A stretch of 8,099 nucleotides of DNA from Spirochaetaceae bacterium (GTDB lineage Bacteria; Spirochaetota; Spirochaetia; Treponematales; Treponemataceae), in contig JAISVD010000182.1 in assembly GCA_031271875.1 (NCBI GenBank), positions 1-8,099 of the forward strand, given 5' to 3'. The notes under the pieces were generated by a model. That model was not told the DNA's origin. It saw only the letters and a program-made list of their open reading frames with translations, and did no database searches. Made by a program: the position numbers and the translations under genes. Shown here piece after piece: positions 1-6,835 of this stretch (position 1 is the first letter of the stretch; the number at the start of each line of letters is the position of its first letter).

Positions 1-1
1 A

Positions 2-817
2 GTTCCGGTCATTGCCCTGACCGCCAATGAGGAAACCGGCGCAAAAGAAAACGTTCTACAGGCCGGCATGAGTGATATTGTGACAAAACCCATTGAGATA
101 CAGGATATCCACGAAAAAATCAGGCGCTGGCTTCCCGATGAATTGATACATGAGCAAGCCCTGCAGGATACCTCTGAGTCCCCGAATGATCAGACAGCGG
201 ATTTGCAGGCTGACTTGCCGGTTATCGAGGGGATTGACACCCGGGATGGAATCTGTTATTTAGGATCGAAAGAGCTGTTTATCAGTCTGCTGGGACATTT
301 TTATAAGCTTATCGACTTAAAGGCCGCTAAGATAGAAAAGTACCTGTCCGAGGGGGATATTCGTACTGTTACCATAGAAGTCCACTCTTTAAAGAATACA
401 GCGCAAATGATCGGCGCCGGGGAACTTTCGGAAGGATTTGGCCGTTTGGAGCGGTATGGGAATGAAGGAAACCGGGAAGCGCTGGAGCGGGAAACCCCTG
501 CCGTTTTGCAGCAATTCAGAAGCTACAAGTCTGTCCTGAAACCCTTTGGGGAAACGGCGGGGCAGGAAAAAAAGGCGGCTTCCGGGAAAGAACTGATTTC
601 GCTGTTACAGGAGTTGAAGTCGGCCATACACAGCTTTGACCTAGACGGCGCGGATGAAGCGTTAAGTCAGCTGGAAGCATTACGGATTCCTCCGGAATGC
701 CTGACGCAGATGGAAACATTACAGGCTTACGTGGCGGATGTGGCAATGGAAGAGGTGATGGAATTAGCGGAAGCCATGATACAAACAATTGAAAAAATAC
801 CGGAAGGTACGATTTAA
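2..817 (+). CDS. Receiver-HPt phosphorelay protein, C-terminal part (probably a hybrid sensor histidine kinase)
   Basis: The reading frame is open from the window edge, so the start lies outside and 271 residues are visible. Residues 1-40 are the end of a receiver (REC) domain: VPVIALTAN has the conserved Thr at residue 7, and GMSDIVTKPI has the conserved Lys at residue 29 followed by Pro. The phospho-accepting Asp would be upstream of the window. After a linker, residues about 70-175 form an HPt domain with the motif EVHSLKNTAQMIG; His128 is the expected phosphorylated residue. A further helical segment of about 80 residues, rich in Glu, Leu and Ala, follows to the end; similar tails occur on some hybrid kinases. 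In family terms the protein passes phosphate from its REC Asp to the HPt His and on to a partner receiver. The next gene begins 12 bases after the stop and encodes a receiver protein, its obvious candidate partner. A kinase core upstream is inferred; a stand-alone REC-HPt protein is also possible. Confidence 0.85.
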   Translation, partial: VPVIALTANEETGAKENVLQAGMSDIVTKPIEIQDIHEKIRRWLPDELIHEQALQDTSESPNDQTADLQADLPVIEGIDTRDGICYLGSKELFISLLGHFYKLIDLKAAKIEKYLSEGDIRTVTIEVHSLKNTAQMIGAGELSEGFGRLERYGNEGNREALERETPAVLQQFRSYKSVLKPFGETAGQEKKAASGKELISLLQELKSAIHSFDLDGADEALSQLEALRIPPECLTQMETLQAYVADVAMEEVMELAEAMIQTIEKIPEGTI

Positions 818-822
818 GGAGG
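816..822 (+). promoter_or_regulatory. Strong ribosome binding site overlapping the upstream stop codon
   Basis: AAGGAGG shares its first two bases with the TAA stop at 815-817 and lies 7 bases before the ATG at 830. It sets the start of the tandem-receiver gene and suggests translational coupling with the HPt gene. Confidence 0.8.
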
Positions 823-829
823 CGTTTAT

Positions 830-1588
830 ATGCAGAATATATTAATTGTTTCGGAAGAGAAAAACCATTTAATGCTGTCCATAAAAGAACATCTGAAAAA
901 TGCATCTTATACCGGTATCGTTGTTTCCGCAGAAATGGAAGCCATCAATGAGATCACAGATCCCCTGTGCGGCATAGTAATTCATGCGGACTGGGACACG
1001 ATAAAGCAGCGGAAGGCGCTCACGGCCCTTAAAAACCGGGCAATCAAAGAGGGTATTCCGGTTTTTTCCATAGGCAAAGCGGATGGATTAAAAGTATTAA
1101 AGCTCATCATTTCCGATCGCCTTGTATGCCATGAATTTTTACGCCCAATAACCGTACACGTAAGCATTTTGGCGAACAAAATAGACAGCTTAATCAAACA
1201 ATATAACAGGCAGAAAAAAATATTGGTGGTAGATGATTCCGGAGCGATGCTCCGTGTGGTGAAAGGATGGCTGGGAGATAAATACAGTCTGTCCACGGCA
1301 AATTCCGGAGCTATGGCAATCAAATATCTGGCTTTGAACCGGCCGGATCTGATATTGCTTGATTATGAAATGCCGGTTGTCGATGGGAAGCAGGTTCTGG
1401 AAATGATCCGGACGGAACCGGAGTTTGCGGATATTCCGGTTATTTTTTTGACCAAAAAAGATGATGCTGAAAGCATCATGAATGTACAGAAATTGAAACC
1501 AGACGGATACCTGTTAAAGACGATGGAGTCGGACATGATCAAAAAAGCAGTAGATGATTTCTTTGAAAAGAAAAAGGAAGATATGTAA
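830..1588 (+). CDS. Tandem-receiver response regulator (degenerate REC followed by intact REC)
   Basis: This gene encodes 252 residues. The start at 830 is fixed by a strong Shine-Dalgarno AAGGAGG (816-822), which overlaps the stop codon of the upstream HPt gene, so the two are surely co-transcribed. The C-terminal half (about 130-250) is a complete receiver: acidic pair Asp135-Asp136 in ILVVDDS, phospho-acceptor Asp178 in LLDYEMP, Thr208 in FLTKKD and Lys230 in GYLLKT. The N-terminal half (1-120) has a receiver-like pattern (NILIVSEE, GIVIHADWD, IPVFSIG, HEFLRPI). It lacks the Asp-Asp pair and has Arg in place of the conserved Lys, so it is probably a pseudo-receiver used for docking. No DNA-binding or enzymatic output domain is present, so the protein likely acts by protein contact or as a phosphate shuttle with the HPt protein. 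The gene is strikingly A/T-rich compared with recQ downstream. Confidence 0.88.
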   Translation: MQNILIVSEEKNHLMLSIKEHLKNASYTGIVVSAEMEAINEITDPLCGIVIHADWDTIKQRKALTALKNRAIKEGIPVFSIGKADGLKVLKLIISDRLVCHEFLRPITVHVSILANKIDSLIKQYNRQKKILVVDDSGAMLRVVKGWLGDKYSLSTANSGAMAIKYLALNRPDLILLDYEMPVVDGKQVLEMIRTEPEFADIPVIFLTKKDDAESIMNVQKLKPDGYLLKTMESDMIKKAVDDFFEKKKEDM

Positions 1589-1623
1589 AAATCCACCTGG
1601 TAACAAAATACATCAATGGATTT
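1589..1623 (+). other. Inverted repeat after the response regulator gene (possible weak terminator)
   Basis: AAATCCA (1589-1595) and TGGATTT (1617-1623) are perfect reverse complements separated by 21 bases, starting directly after the TAA at 1586-1588. The loop is long, the stem is short and only three T's follow, so this is a poor intrinsic terminator. It may still mark the boundary between the signalling genes and recQ. A competing pairing, ATGTA (1582-1586) with TACAT (1609-1613), is also possible. Confidence 0.3.
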
Positions 1624-1635
1624 GTCCTGAGCGGG

Positions 1636-3474
1636 ATGGCTGTCATGGGAAACGGAAAATATCAGATACTCAAAGACTGCTTCGGTTACACGGAATTCCG
1701 GGGCGGACAGGAGGAGATCATCGACGCCGTTCTTACCGGCAGGGACGCGCTCGGGATCATGCCCACCGGAGCGGGAAAATCCCTCTGCTATCAGATACCC
1801 GCACTGCTTCTGGAGGGGATCACTGTCGTAATCTCTCCGCTTATTTCACTTATGAAGGATCAGGTGAACGCTCTCGTACAGGCCGGGGTCAAAGCGGCGT
1901 TTATCAACAGCTCCCTCACATCCGCCAAATACGACGAAACCCTGCGGCGGGCGGTGGACGGCGGGTATCGGATTCTCTACATTGCCCCGGAGAGGCTCCT
2001 CAGGGAGGATATGCTCCGGTTCGCGGAAACAGCGGATATCGCCATGGTCACGGTAGATGAGGCTCACTGCGTCTCCCAGTGGGGGCACGATTTCCGTCCC
2101 AGTTATCTGAAAATCAGGGAATTTGCGGAACATCTGAAAAAAAGGCCGGTGATAAGCGCCTTTACCGCCACGGCAACCGAGCGGGTACGGGAGGACATCG
2201 TCACCATCCTCGGCCTTGAAAACCCCTGCAGTATTACCACCGGCTTTGACCGGGGAAACCTCTTCTTCTCCGTACAGAGGCCGGAACGCAAGCTGACTGC
2301 ACTTACCGCATACATTGAAAAACACCGCGAAAGCAGCGGAATCATCTACTGCTCCACCCGCAAGTTGACGGAGGAGGTCTGTTCCGCCCTCACCGACCAG
2401 GGGTTTCCCGCAACCCGCTACCATGCGGGGCTTGACGACAGGGAGCGGCACCGGAATCAGGATGATTTTCTCTATGACCGCCGCAGAATAATGGTCGCCA
2501 CCAACGCATTCGGTATGGGGATAGATAAATCAAACGTTTCCTTTGTCATCCATTACAATATGCCCAAGAATATCGAAAGCTATTATCAGGAAGCCGGCAG
2601 AGCCGGACGGGACGGCAGCAATGCGGACTGCATCCTCTTTTACAGCCCTCAGGATGTCAGACTGAACAAATTCCTCATAGAAAACAGCCAGGAGGAGAGT
2701 GATTCCGGCGGAAATACAACCGAAAATAATCTTGAGCTGCTCAAACAGATGACCTTCTACTGTACCACCTCCGGCTGCCTGCGTTCATTCATCCTCCGCT
2801 ACTTCGGGGAGACCGCGCCCCACTACTGCGGACACTGTTCCAACTGTACCACACTGTTTGAAACCTGCGACATCACTATTGATGCGCAGAAGATCATCTC
2901 CTGCGTCTACCGCATCGCCCGGCAGGGCCGCAGTTTTGGCAAAATAATGATCGTAAATATCCTCAAAGGGAGCAAAAACGCGAAACTGATTGAAGCGGGA
3001 ATGGACAACCTTTCAACCTACGGCATCATGGCGGAACAGTCGGCCCAGCGGATTCGCAGTATACTGGATTACCTCATCGAACAGAACTACCTCAGCCTGG
3101 ATACGGGGGAGTATCCCGTTGTCCGCCACACTCCCCGTTCGGCAGCGGTGCTTCGCAGTGAGGAGGCGATAACTATGATGCTTCCCCGTGAGCCGGAACA
3201 CCGGGAAAAACCGGCGGTCTTCACCGAAGCTCCGGCGGATGAAAAACTGTTTCTCAAACTCAAAAAGCTCCGCAATACCCTTGCCCAGGACGCCCACGTT
3301 CCCGCCTACATCGTATTTGCCGATTCCGCACTGCGGGATATGTGCAGAAAGCTTCCCCAAACCTCCCGGGAATTTCTCGAAGTATCCGGGGTTGGCCGGG
3401 TTAAAATGGAGCAGTACGGAGAGTTTTTCACAAAAGCGATACGGGAGTATGTCGCGGAGAACGGCGAGAATTGA
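1636..3474 (+). CDS. recQ: ATP-dependent DNA helicase RecQ
   Basis: The 612 residues match the usual RecQ length (E. coli about 610). RecQ is a cytoplasmic 3'-to-5' superfamily-2 helicase that acts in recombination and replication-fork repair. The motif set is complete: FRGGQEEII (residues 21-29), Walker A GAGKS (45-49), DEAH (141-144) followed by CVSQWGHDFRPSY, TATATERV, and motif VI QEAGRAGRDG (318-327). The RQC zinc-binding cysteines are Cys381, Cys398, Cys401 and Cys404, spaced as in E. coli RecQ. The C-terminus (about 536-608) is an HRDC domain with a typical helix-hairpin-like VSGVGRVKMEQYG. The ATG at 1636 is used; a second in-frame ATG at 1645 cannot be excluded because neither has a strong Shine-Dalgarno (GAGCGGG precedes 1636 closely). 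The gene begins 47 bases after the response regulator but differs in codon use (G/C-rich third positions), so shared function with it is unlikely. Confidence 0.97.
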   Translation: MAVMGNGKYQILKDCFGYTEFRGGQEEIIDAVLTGRDALGIMPTGAGKSLCYQIPALLLEGITVVISPLISLMKDQVNALVQAGVKAAFINSSLTSAKYDETLRRAVDGGYRILYIAPERLLREDMLRFAETADIAMVTVDEAHCVSQWGHDFRPSYLKIREFAEHLKKRPVISAFTATATERVREDIVTILGLENPCSITTGFDRGNLFFSVQRPERKLTALTAYIEKHRESSGIIYCSTRKLTEEVCSALTDQGFPATRYHAGLDDRERHRNQDDFLYDRRRIMVATNAFGMGIDKSNVSFVIHYNMPKNIESYYQEAGRAGRDGSNADCILFYSPQDVRLNKFLIENSQEESDSGGNTTENNLELLKQMTFYCTTSGCLRSFILRYFGETAPHYCGHCSNCTTLFETCDITIDAQKIISCVYRIARQGRSFGKIMIVNILKGSKNAKLIEAGMDNLSTYGIMAEQSAQRIRSILDYLIEQNYLSLDTGEYPVVRHTPRSAAVLRSEEAITMMLPREPEHREKPAVFTEAPADEKLFLKLKKLRNTLAQDAHVPAYIVFADSALRDMCRKLPQTSREFLEVSGVGRVKMEQYGEFFTKAIREYVAENGEN

Positions 3475-3498
3475 GCATATTAGTTTTCTTATTTTACT

Positions 3499-3504
3499 TA
3501 TAAT
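3499..3504 (+). promoter_or_regulatory. Possible -10 box for corA
   Basis: A perfect TATAAT lies 24 bases after the recQ stop and about 55 bases before the corA ATG, in an A/T-rich gap. I see no -35 hexamer at 16-18 bases; TTGAGC at 3471-3476 is 22 bases away, which is too far. A promoter is therefore only suggested. Confidence 0.35.
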
Positions 3505-3514
3505 ACCTTTACCG

Positions 3515-3542
3515 ATCCGCTTGTATGTTTCCCGTAGTGGAT
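3515..3542 (+). other. Leader hairpin before corA
   Basis: ATCCGCT (3515-3521) can pair with AGTGGAT (3536-3542): seven base pairs including one G-U, with a 14-base loop. It lies 16 bases before the corA ATG, downstream of the TATAAT box. No T-run follows, so it is not an intrinsic terminator. It does not resemble a large Mg2+-sensing riboswitch, for which the 84-base gap is too short. Confidence 0.3.
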
Positions 3543-3558
3543 ATATCATTAATAGTAT

Positions 3559-4608
3559 ATGAATTCACCAACAACACATTCAGAAAAAAAAACTTCTCCG
3601 GACAGCGCTGTATGCAGCCGTTCCTCCGCTGAAACACACCTGTCGATAATCGTGTATGACTCCGAGGGAAGCCGGGAAAATGAAGCGTCCACAATTGAGG
3701 AGCTGCTGTCATACCGCGACCCCTCCAGGATAAACTGGATAAAGGTTACCGGACTGGGGGACAAAAACGCGATAAGCAGCCTGGCGGAATCATACAGTAT
3801 CCACCCCCTGACGGCAGAAGATATTCTTGATACGGAACACAGACCCAAAGCGGAGGAATTTGATGACTATCTGTATTTCAATCTCAAATGTATAACAAGA
3901 AAAAAGGAAACCATCGCCGAGTATGAACAGATCAGTCTCATCCTCACCTCCGATACGGTGATAACATTTCAGGAAAGACAGGGAGATTCCTTTGATACAA
4001 TCCGGCGGCGGATCACATCGAATACCGGCCGGATCAGGAGGATGGGGGCCGACTATCTTGCCTATACGCTGTTGGACTCAGTTGTGGACGGCTATTTTCT
4101 GGTACTCGATATGCTGGAAGAAAAAATCGAAGAATTCGAGCTCCGCGCCACCGACGCAACCGATACCCAATTCATCAGCGACATCCAGACGGCAAAACAG
4201 GAGGTTATGCGCATACGCCGGGTGATCTGGCCCCTCCGTGAAAGCCTCTCCCTGGTACAGCGCTTCGAATCATCACTGATACACGACGAACTCTCCCCCT
4301 TTCTCAAAGACCTCCAGGATAATATCATCCAGGCAACGGAAACAGTGGACAACTACCGGGAACTCCTGGCGGGAATCATGGAGGTAAACCTCTCTTCGAT
4401 TTCAAACGGCATGAACAGCATCATGAAGGTCCTCACAATTATCTCGACCATATTCATCCCCCTCTCATTCATCGTCGGTATATACGGAATGAATTTCATA
4501 TATATGCCTGAACTTAACCATACCTGGGGATATCCCCTTGTCTTGGGAATTATGGCGGTCATCGCCGGGGCAATGCTTCTCTATTTTAAAAAGAAAAAAT
4601 GGATATGA
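3559..4608 (+). CDS. corA: CorA-type magnesium/cobalt transporter
   Basis: This is a 349-residue inner-membrane metal channel of the CorA/MIT family, which forms pentamers and conducts Mg2+ (also Co2+ or Ni2+). The diagnostic YGMNF signature has GMN at residues 310-312, at the end of the first transmembrane helix (about 288-308, ISTIFIPLSFIVGI). The loop YMPELNHTWGYP follows, then the second helix (about 325-343) and a basic tail, KKKKWI. The N-terminal cytoplasmic domain (about 28-285) has the usual alpha/beta then long-helix make-up: INWIKVTGL, HPLTAEDILDTEHRPKAEEF and the helix starting DYLAYTLLDSVVDGYF. The first 28 residues are Ser/Thr-rich and not conserved. The ATG at 3559 is forced by an in-frame TAG at 3553-3555, yet no clear Shine-Dalgarno precedes it. 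The gene is separated from recQ by 84 bases and converges with the rarD-like gene. Confidence 0.96.
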   Translation: MNSPTTHSEKKTSPDSAVCSRSSAETHLSIIVYDSEGSRENEASTIEELLSYRDPSRINWIKVTGLGDKNAISSLAESYSIHPLTAEDILDTEHRPKAEEFDDYLYFNLKCITRKKETIAEYEQISLILTSDTVITFQERQGDSFDTIRRRITSNTGRIRRMGADYLAYTLLDSVVDGYFLVLDMLEEKIEEFELRATDATDTQFISDIQTAKQEVMRIRRVIWPLRESLSLVQRFESSLIHDELSPFLKDLQDNIIQATETVDNYRELLAGIMEVNLSSISNGMNSIMKVLTIISTIFIPLSFIVGIYGMNFIYMPELNHTWGYPLVLGIMAVIAGAMLLYFKKKKWI

Positions 4609-4642
4609 TCCTTGCAAGGTACACGGTAGGCAGATGGAAAGG

Positions 4643-4673
4643 AGCGGGTACGCAGTCCCTGTTTCACCCCGCT
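4643..4673. terminator. Weak hairpin between the convergent corA and rarD genes
   Basis: AGCGGG (4643-4648) and CCCGCT (4668-4673) are reverse complements with a 19-base loop, in the 69-base gap between the two convergent stop codons. No T-run follows on either strand right after the stem. It is the best candidate in this gap for a shared terminator, but the support is slight. The perfect 10-base palindrome CCTTGCAAGG at 4610-4619 is also in this gap. Confidence 0.2.
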
Positions 4674-4677
4674 TAGG

Positions 4678-5598
4678 TTAAGAGGTTGTTTTCTTCCGAC
4701 CGATACATGTTGAAACCAGAAACAGGGCAACGGAAAACCAGACAAGAACGAACGCCGAGAGGTTCTCCGCAGGGAAAGGTTCATGGAAAACAAAAACGCC
4801 GATAAGCAGCTGGAGAGTCGGGTTTACATACTGAAAAAACCCCAGAGCCGAAAGGGGCAGCAGTCTCGCTCCCTTTGAATAATAGAAAAGCGGGGCCACC
4901 GTTACCATACCGCAGAGTCCCAGACATATCCACTCCCGGAGGAGCAGTCCGGAAAAATCCGTTCCCATCCACTCAGGAACCCGGCTCCATAAAGGCAGGA
5001 GCAGAAAAACAACAGCCAGAGGCGCGGATATCAACGTCTCGGCCCCCAGGGATTCAAGGGTATCGGCGGGTATTTTTTTCTTGAACAGTCCGTACAGCCC
5101 GAAAGTCAGGGCCAAAAAAAGGGATATCCACGGAAATGACCCGTTCAGATAAGTCAGCAATCCGACCCCGCACACCGCCAGCAGAAAGGAAACAAGCTGC
5201 AGGGGAAGCAGCCGCTCCCTGAAAAACACCATTCCCAGAACAATCGAAAGCAGGGGGCAGATATAGTATCCCAGAGACGCTTCCACGGCATGGCCCGAAT
5301 TGACGGCCCAGATATAACCGCCCCAGTTCAGGGTCACCACGACAGAAGCGCAGATAATGTGAAAACGCCGGCCCGGCTCCCGGAACAGCCTGAGCCAGCC
5401 TGTCCGCTTCCGGATCTTCAGAAGCGCCGAGACAAACAGGAGCGAACCGAGAATACGGAACGCCAGTATCTGAATCGGCCCTGCCCCGGCAAGAAGCCGC
5501 CAGAACAGCGGTGTGAGTCCCCAGAGGAGATTAGCGAAAAGAGCACAAAAGACCCCGGTAAACGGGGATTGGGCTGATGATAACGAAATCTTTCCCAT
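4678..5598 (-). CDS. rarD: RarD-type EamA/DMT-superfamily permease
   Basis: The 306 residues form about ten predicted transmembrane helices with two internally related halves, as in the drug/metabolite transporter superfamily. The RarD subfamily is recognisable from ANLLWGLTPLFWRLL at residues 22-36, NWGGYIWAVNSGHAVEASLG with YYICPLLSIVLG directly after it, LTFGLYGLFKKK near the middle, and PLSALGFFQYVNPTLQLLIG near the end. RarD is annotated as 'chloramphenicol-sensitive protein'; its real substrate is unclear, so no transport substrate is assigned. The ATG at 5598 is the only good start, as the first hydrophobic helix begins at about residue 14. The Shine-Dalgarno is poor (TCAGG directly abuts the ATG). 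The gene lies downstream of the hydrolase-like gene on the same strand, with a terminator between them, so it probably has its own promoter. It converges on corA. Confidence 0.93.
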   Translation of the reverse strand: MGKISLSSAQSPFTGVFCALFANLLWGLTPLFWRLLAGAGPIQILAFRILGSLLFVSALLKIRKRTGWLRLFREPGRRFHIICASVVVTLNWGGYIWAVNSGHAVEASLGYYICPLLSIVLGMVFFRERLLPLQLVSFLLAVCGVGLLTYLNGSFPWISLFLALTFGLYGLFKKKIPADTLESLGAETLISAPLAVVFLLLPLWSRVPEWMGTDFSGLLLREWICLGLCGMVTVAPLFYYSKGARLLPLSALGFFQYVNPTLQLLIGVFVFHEPFPAENLSAFVLVWFSVALFLVSTCIGRKKTTS

Positions 5599-5607
5599 CC
5601 TGACAAC

Positions 5608-5634
5608 ACTATACTGTTATAGGTACTTTCTCAA
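5608..5634 (-). promoter_or_regulatory. Possible promoter for the rarD-like gene
   Basis: On the minus strand, TTGAGA (5629-5634) is followed after 15 bases by TATAGT (5608-5613). Both hexamers are close to sigma70 consensus, but the spacer is short. Transcription would begin only a few bases before the ATG at 5598, giving an almost leaderless message, which fits the lack of a proper ribosome binding site. Confidence 0.35.
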
Positions 5635-5682
5635 GTGAAAATCCGCAAAGATATACATTAAGACTATCCGGAAAGGTACTTT
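5621..5682. repeat. Pair of AGGTACTTT direct repeats upstream of the rarD-like gene
   Basis: AGGTACTTT occurs at 5621-5629 and 5674-5682, start to start 53 bases apart, each followed by a similar C/T-rich stretch (CTC and TCTG). On the minus strand they read AAAGTACCT. The first copy falls within the spacer of the possible rarD promoter, so a regulator site is conceivable. Chance is not excluded for a 9-base repeat. Confidence 0.35.
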
Positions 5683-5694
5683 TCTGACACACCC

Positions 5695-5734
5695 AAAAAT
5701 GGGGCGCCGTCGCCGCAGACAGAGATCCGCCCAT
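5695..5734 (-). terminator. Rho-independent terminator of the hydrolase-like gene
   Basis: Read on the minus strand, ATGGGCG (5728-5734) pairs with CGCCCCAT (5699-5706, one bulged C). The stem is followed at once by a run of five T's (5695-5699, the first paired to close the stem). The loop is G/C-rich. The stem begins inside the stop codon of the hydrolase-like gene (5734-5736), so the gene's last bases double as the terminator's left arm. It likely separates this gene from rarD. Confidence 0.55.
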
Positions 5735-6684
5735 CAGGAATCACGCTGTATACGCATTATCCTGATTGTCTCAAGCCAGCGCTCTACATCATCATATATA
5801 CTCTTGAAACTGTCCACACTATCCCGGTTGTTCCCATCATTGCCCCGGTATACAAATTTAAATAACTGCCGGGGATGGCTCTCTTCGATATATTCCGCAG
5901 ATTCAAGAGGAGAAAGCCAGAAATCTGTATCCTGAATAAACATAACCGGTTTATCCATAGCGGCATACCCGACGGCGGGAAGGTAATCGCCAAAACTGCT
6001 CCACCATCGGTATGTCAGCCCCAGATACTCCTTCGTTACAGAATCCGGGTTTTTCGCAATATCCTCCCGGAGCGTATCGACAAGAAGGCACTGACTCCGA
6101 TATGCTTCAGGCAGGGGAACGCCGGAAGAGCCGAGAATACGTATCTGATCATACCGACTGAAACCGCCTGAACCTACCGAAACAAGCCCGGAAATGATAT
6201 TTTTATGTTCCAGCCTTTCATACACCAAGGGAAGAATACTGCCGCCCTCACCAAGACCGATAAGTATGACCTCATTATATGTATTCGCCTCAAGATATCC
6301 GTTGATGCTTGCTGCGTAACTCCGGACAAGATTGTCAAGGGTATAGGCTTCCTTCATTTTTCTGTTCGTCCGATAGTCCCGGCCGCTTTTCATATTCAGT
6401 TTTTCAGGAACCAGAAGTGAATATCTGTCCGCCATCCATTTTACCAGAAAACACGCCGAATTGACCTGTTTCCATTTATTTCCCTGCTTTATCCCCAGAA
6501 CGGAATTCAATCCCGTATCCTCAAGCTGGATCAACAGCGTATCGGAGTTGTTGTTCCTGAATTCGTAAGTGGTTCCTCCGTCATAACTGCGGGTAACCAT
6601 ATTGGGATATGTTGTATCGGCAGCGGCAACAGTGGTTTCCAGAAAAACCAGGCTTAAAATCCACAGCGCCCAGTGTACTTTCAT
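5734..6684 (-). CDS. Secreted alpha/beta-hydrolase-like protein lacking the nucleophile serine
   Basis: From the ATG at 6684 the protein has 316 residues. That start is preferred over an upstream in-frame ATG at 6738 because GGAGGA (6693-6698) sits 8 bases before it, and because translation then opens with a signal peptide. The peptide is MKVHWALWILSLVFLE with cleavage near the Ala run at 20-22, so export from the cytoplasm is predicted. The alpha/beta-hydrolase fold is suggested by EVILIGLGEGGSILPLV (nucleophile elbow), the following strand GLVSVGSGG and PVMFIQDTDFWLSPLESAEYI (acid loop). The elbow reads GLGEG at residues 143-147, where active members have G-x-S-x-G: residue 145 is Gly, not Ser. 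The usual C-terminal His is also not visible (RGNDGNNRDS in that region). The protein may therefore be a non-catalytic homologue, perhaps binding a ligand. No function is assigned. It is transcribed divergently from asnA. Confidence 0.8.
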   Translation of the reverse strand: MKVHWALWILSLVFLETTVAAADTTYPNMVTRSYDGGTTYEFRNNNSDTLLIQLEDTGLNSVLGIKQGNKWKQVNSACFLVKWMADRYSLLVPEKLNMKSGRDYRTNRKMKEAYTLDNLVRSYAASINGYLEANTYNEVILIGLGEGGSILPLVYERLEHKNIISGLVSVGSGGFSRYDQIRILGSSGVPLPEAYRSQCLLVDTLREDIAKNPDSVTKEYLGLTYRWWSSFGDYLPAVGYAAMDKPVMFIQDTDFWLSPLESAEYIEESHPRQLFKFVYRGNDGNNRDSVDSFKSIYDDVERWLETIRIMRIQRDS

Positions 6685-6692
6685 CTTACCGT

Positions 6693-6698
6693 TCCTCC
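6693..6698 (-). promoter_or_regulatory. Ribosome binding site that decides the start of the hydrolase-like gene
   Basis: GGAGGA on the minus strand lies 8 bases before the ATG at 6684. The alternative ATG at 6738 is preceded only by an A/T-rich stretch with no Shine-Dalgarno, so the shorter protein beginning with a signal peptide is favoured. Confidence 0.75.
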
Positions 6699-6747
6699 AT
6701 TTTACTATATCCGGTATAAAACGGTCTTCAATTTTCATATTTTCTAT

Positions 6748-6753
6748 AGTATA
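6748..6753 (-). promoter_or_regulatory. Possible -10 box for the hydrolase-like gene
   Basis: TATACT on the minus strand differs from the TATAAT consensus at one base. The hexamer 17 bases upstream (TGGATT) matches TTGACA in only three positions. Transcription would start near 6741 and give a leader of about 57 bases to the preferred ATG at 6684. Confidence 0.3.
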
Positions 6754-6806
6754 TCCTAAAAGAAAAGATTAATCCAGATACGATAATGCGGTAAATTCAA
6801 ACATAA

Positions 6807-6835
6807 TAGACAAAGGGGGAAAAAAATGGTGTAAT
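6807..6835 (+). promoter_or_regulatory. Sigma70-type promoter of asnA
   Basis: TAGACA (6807-6812) matches the -35 consensus at five of six bases. After an ideal 17-base spacer comes TGTAAT (6830-6835), which matches the -10 consensus at five of six. Transcription should start near 6842, leaving a leader of about 40 bases to the asnA ATG. The spacer contains a striking run, GGGGGAAAAAAATGG. The last base of the -10 box is the first base of the inverted repeat at 6835-6853. Confidence 0.6.

Noticed and set aside
1554..2451. Long open frames on either strand overlapping the start of recQ
   Set aside because: They are frame shadows of the G/C-rich recQ coding sequence: composition is biased (Arg/Gly/Pro-rich), there is no family resemblance, and they overlap a certain gene.
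4610..4619. Perfect 10-base palindrome CCTTGCAAGG after corA
   Set aside because: It has no loop and no T-run, so it is not a terminator. A single short palindrome is expected by chance.
6685..6738. In-frame upstream ATG at 6738 extending the hydrolase-like protein by 18 residues
   Set aside because: It has no ribosome binding site, and the extension would bury the signal peptide behind a charged leader. The ATG at 6684 has GGAGGA at ideal spacing.
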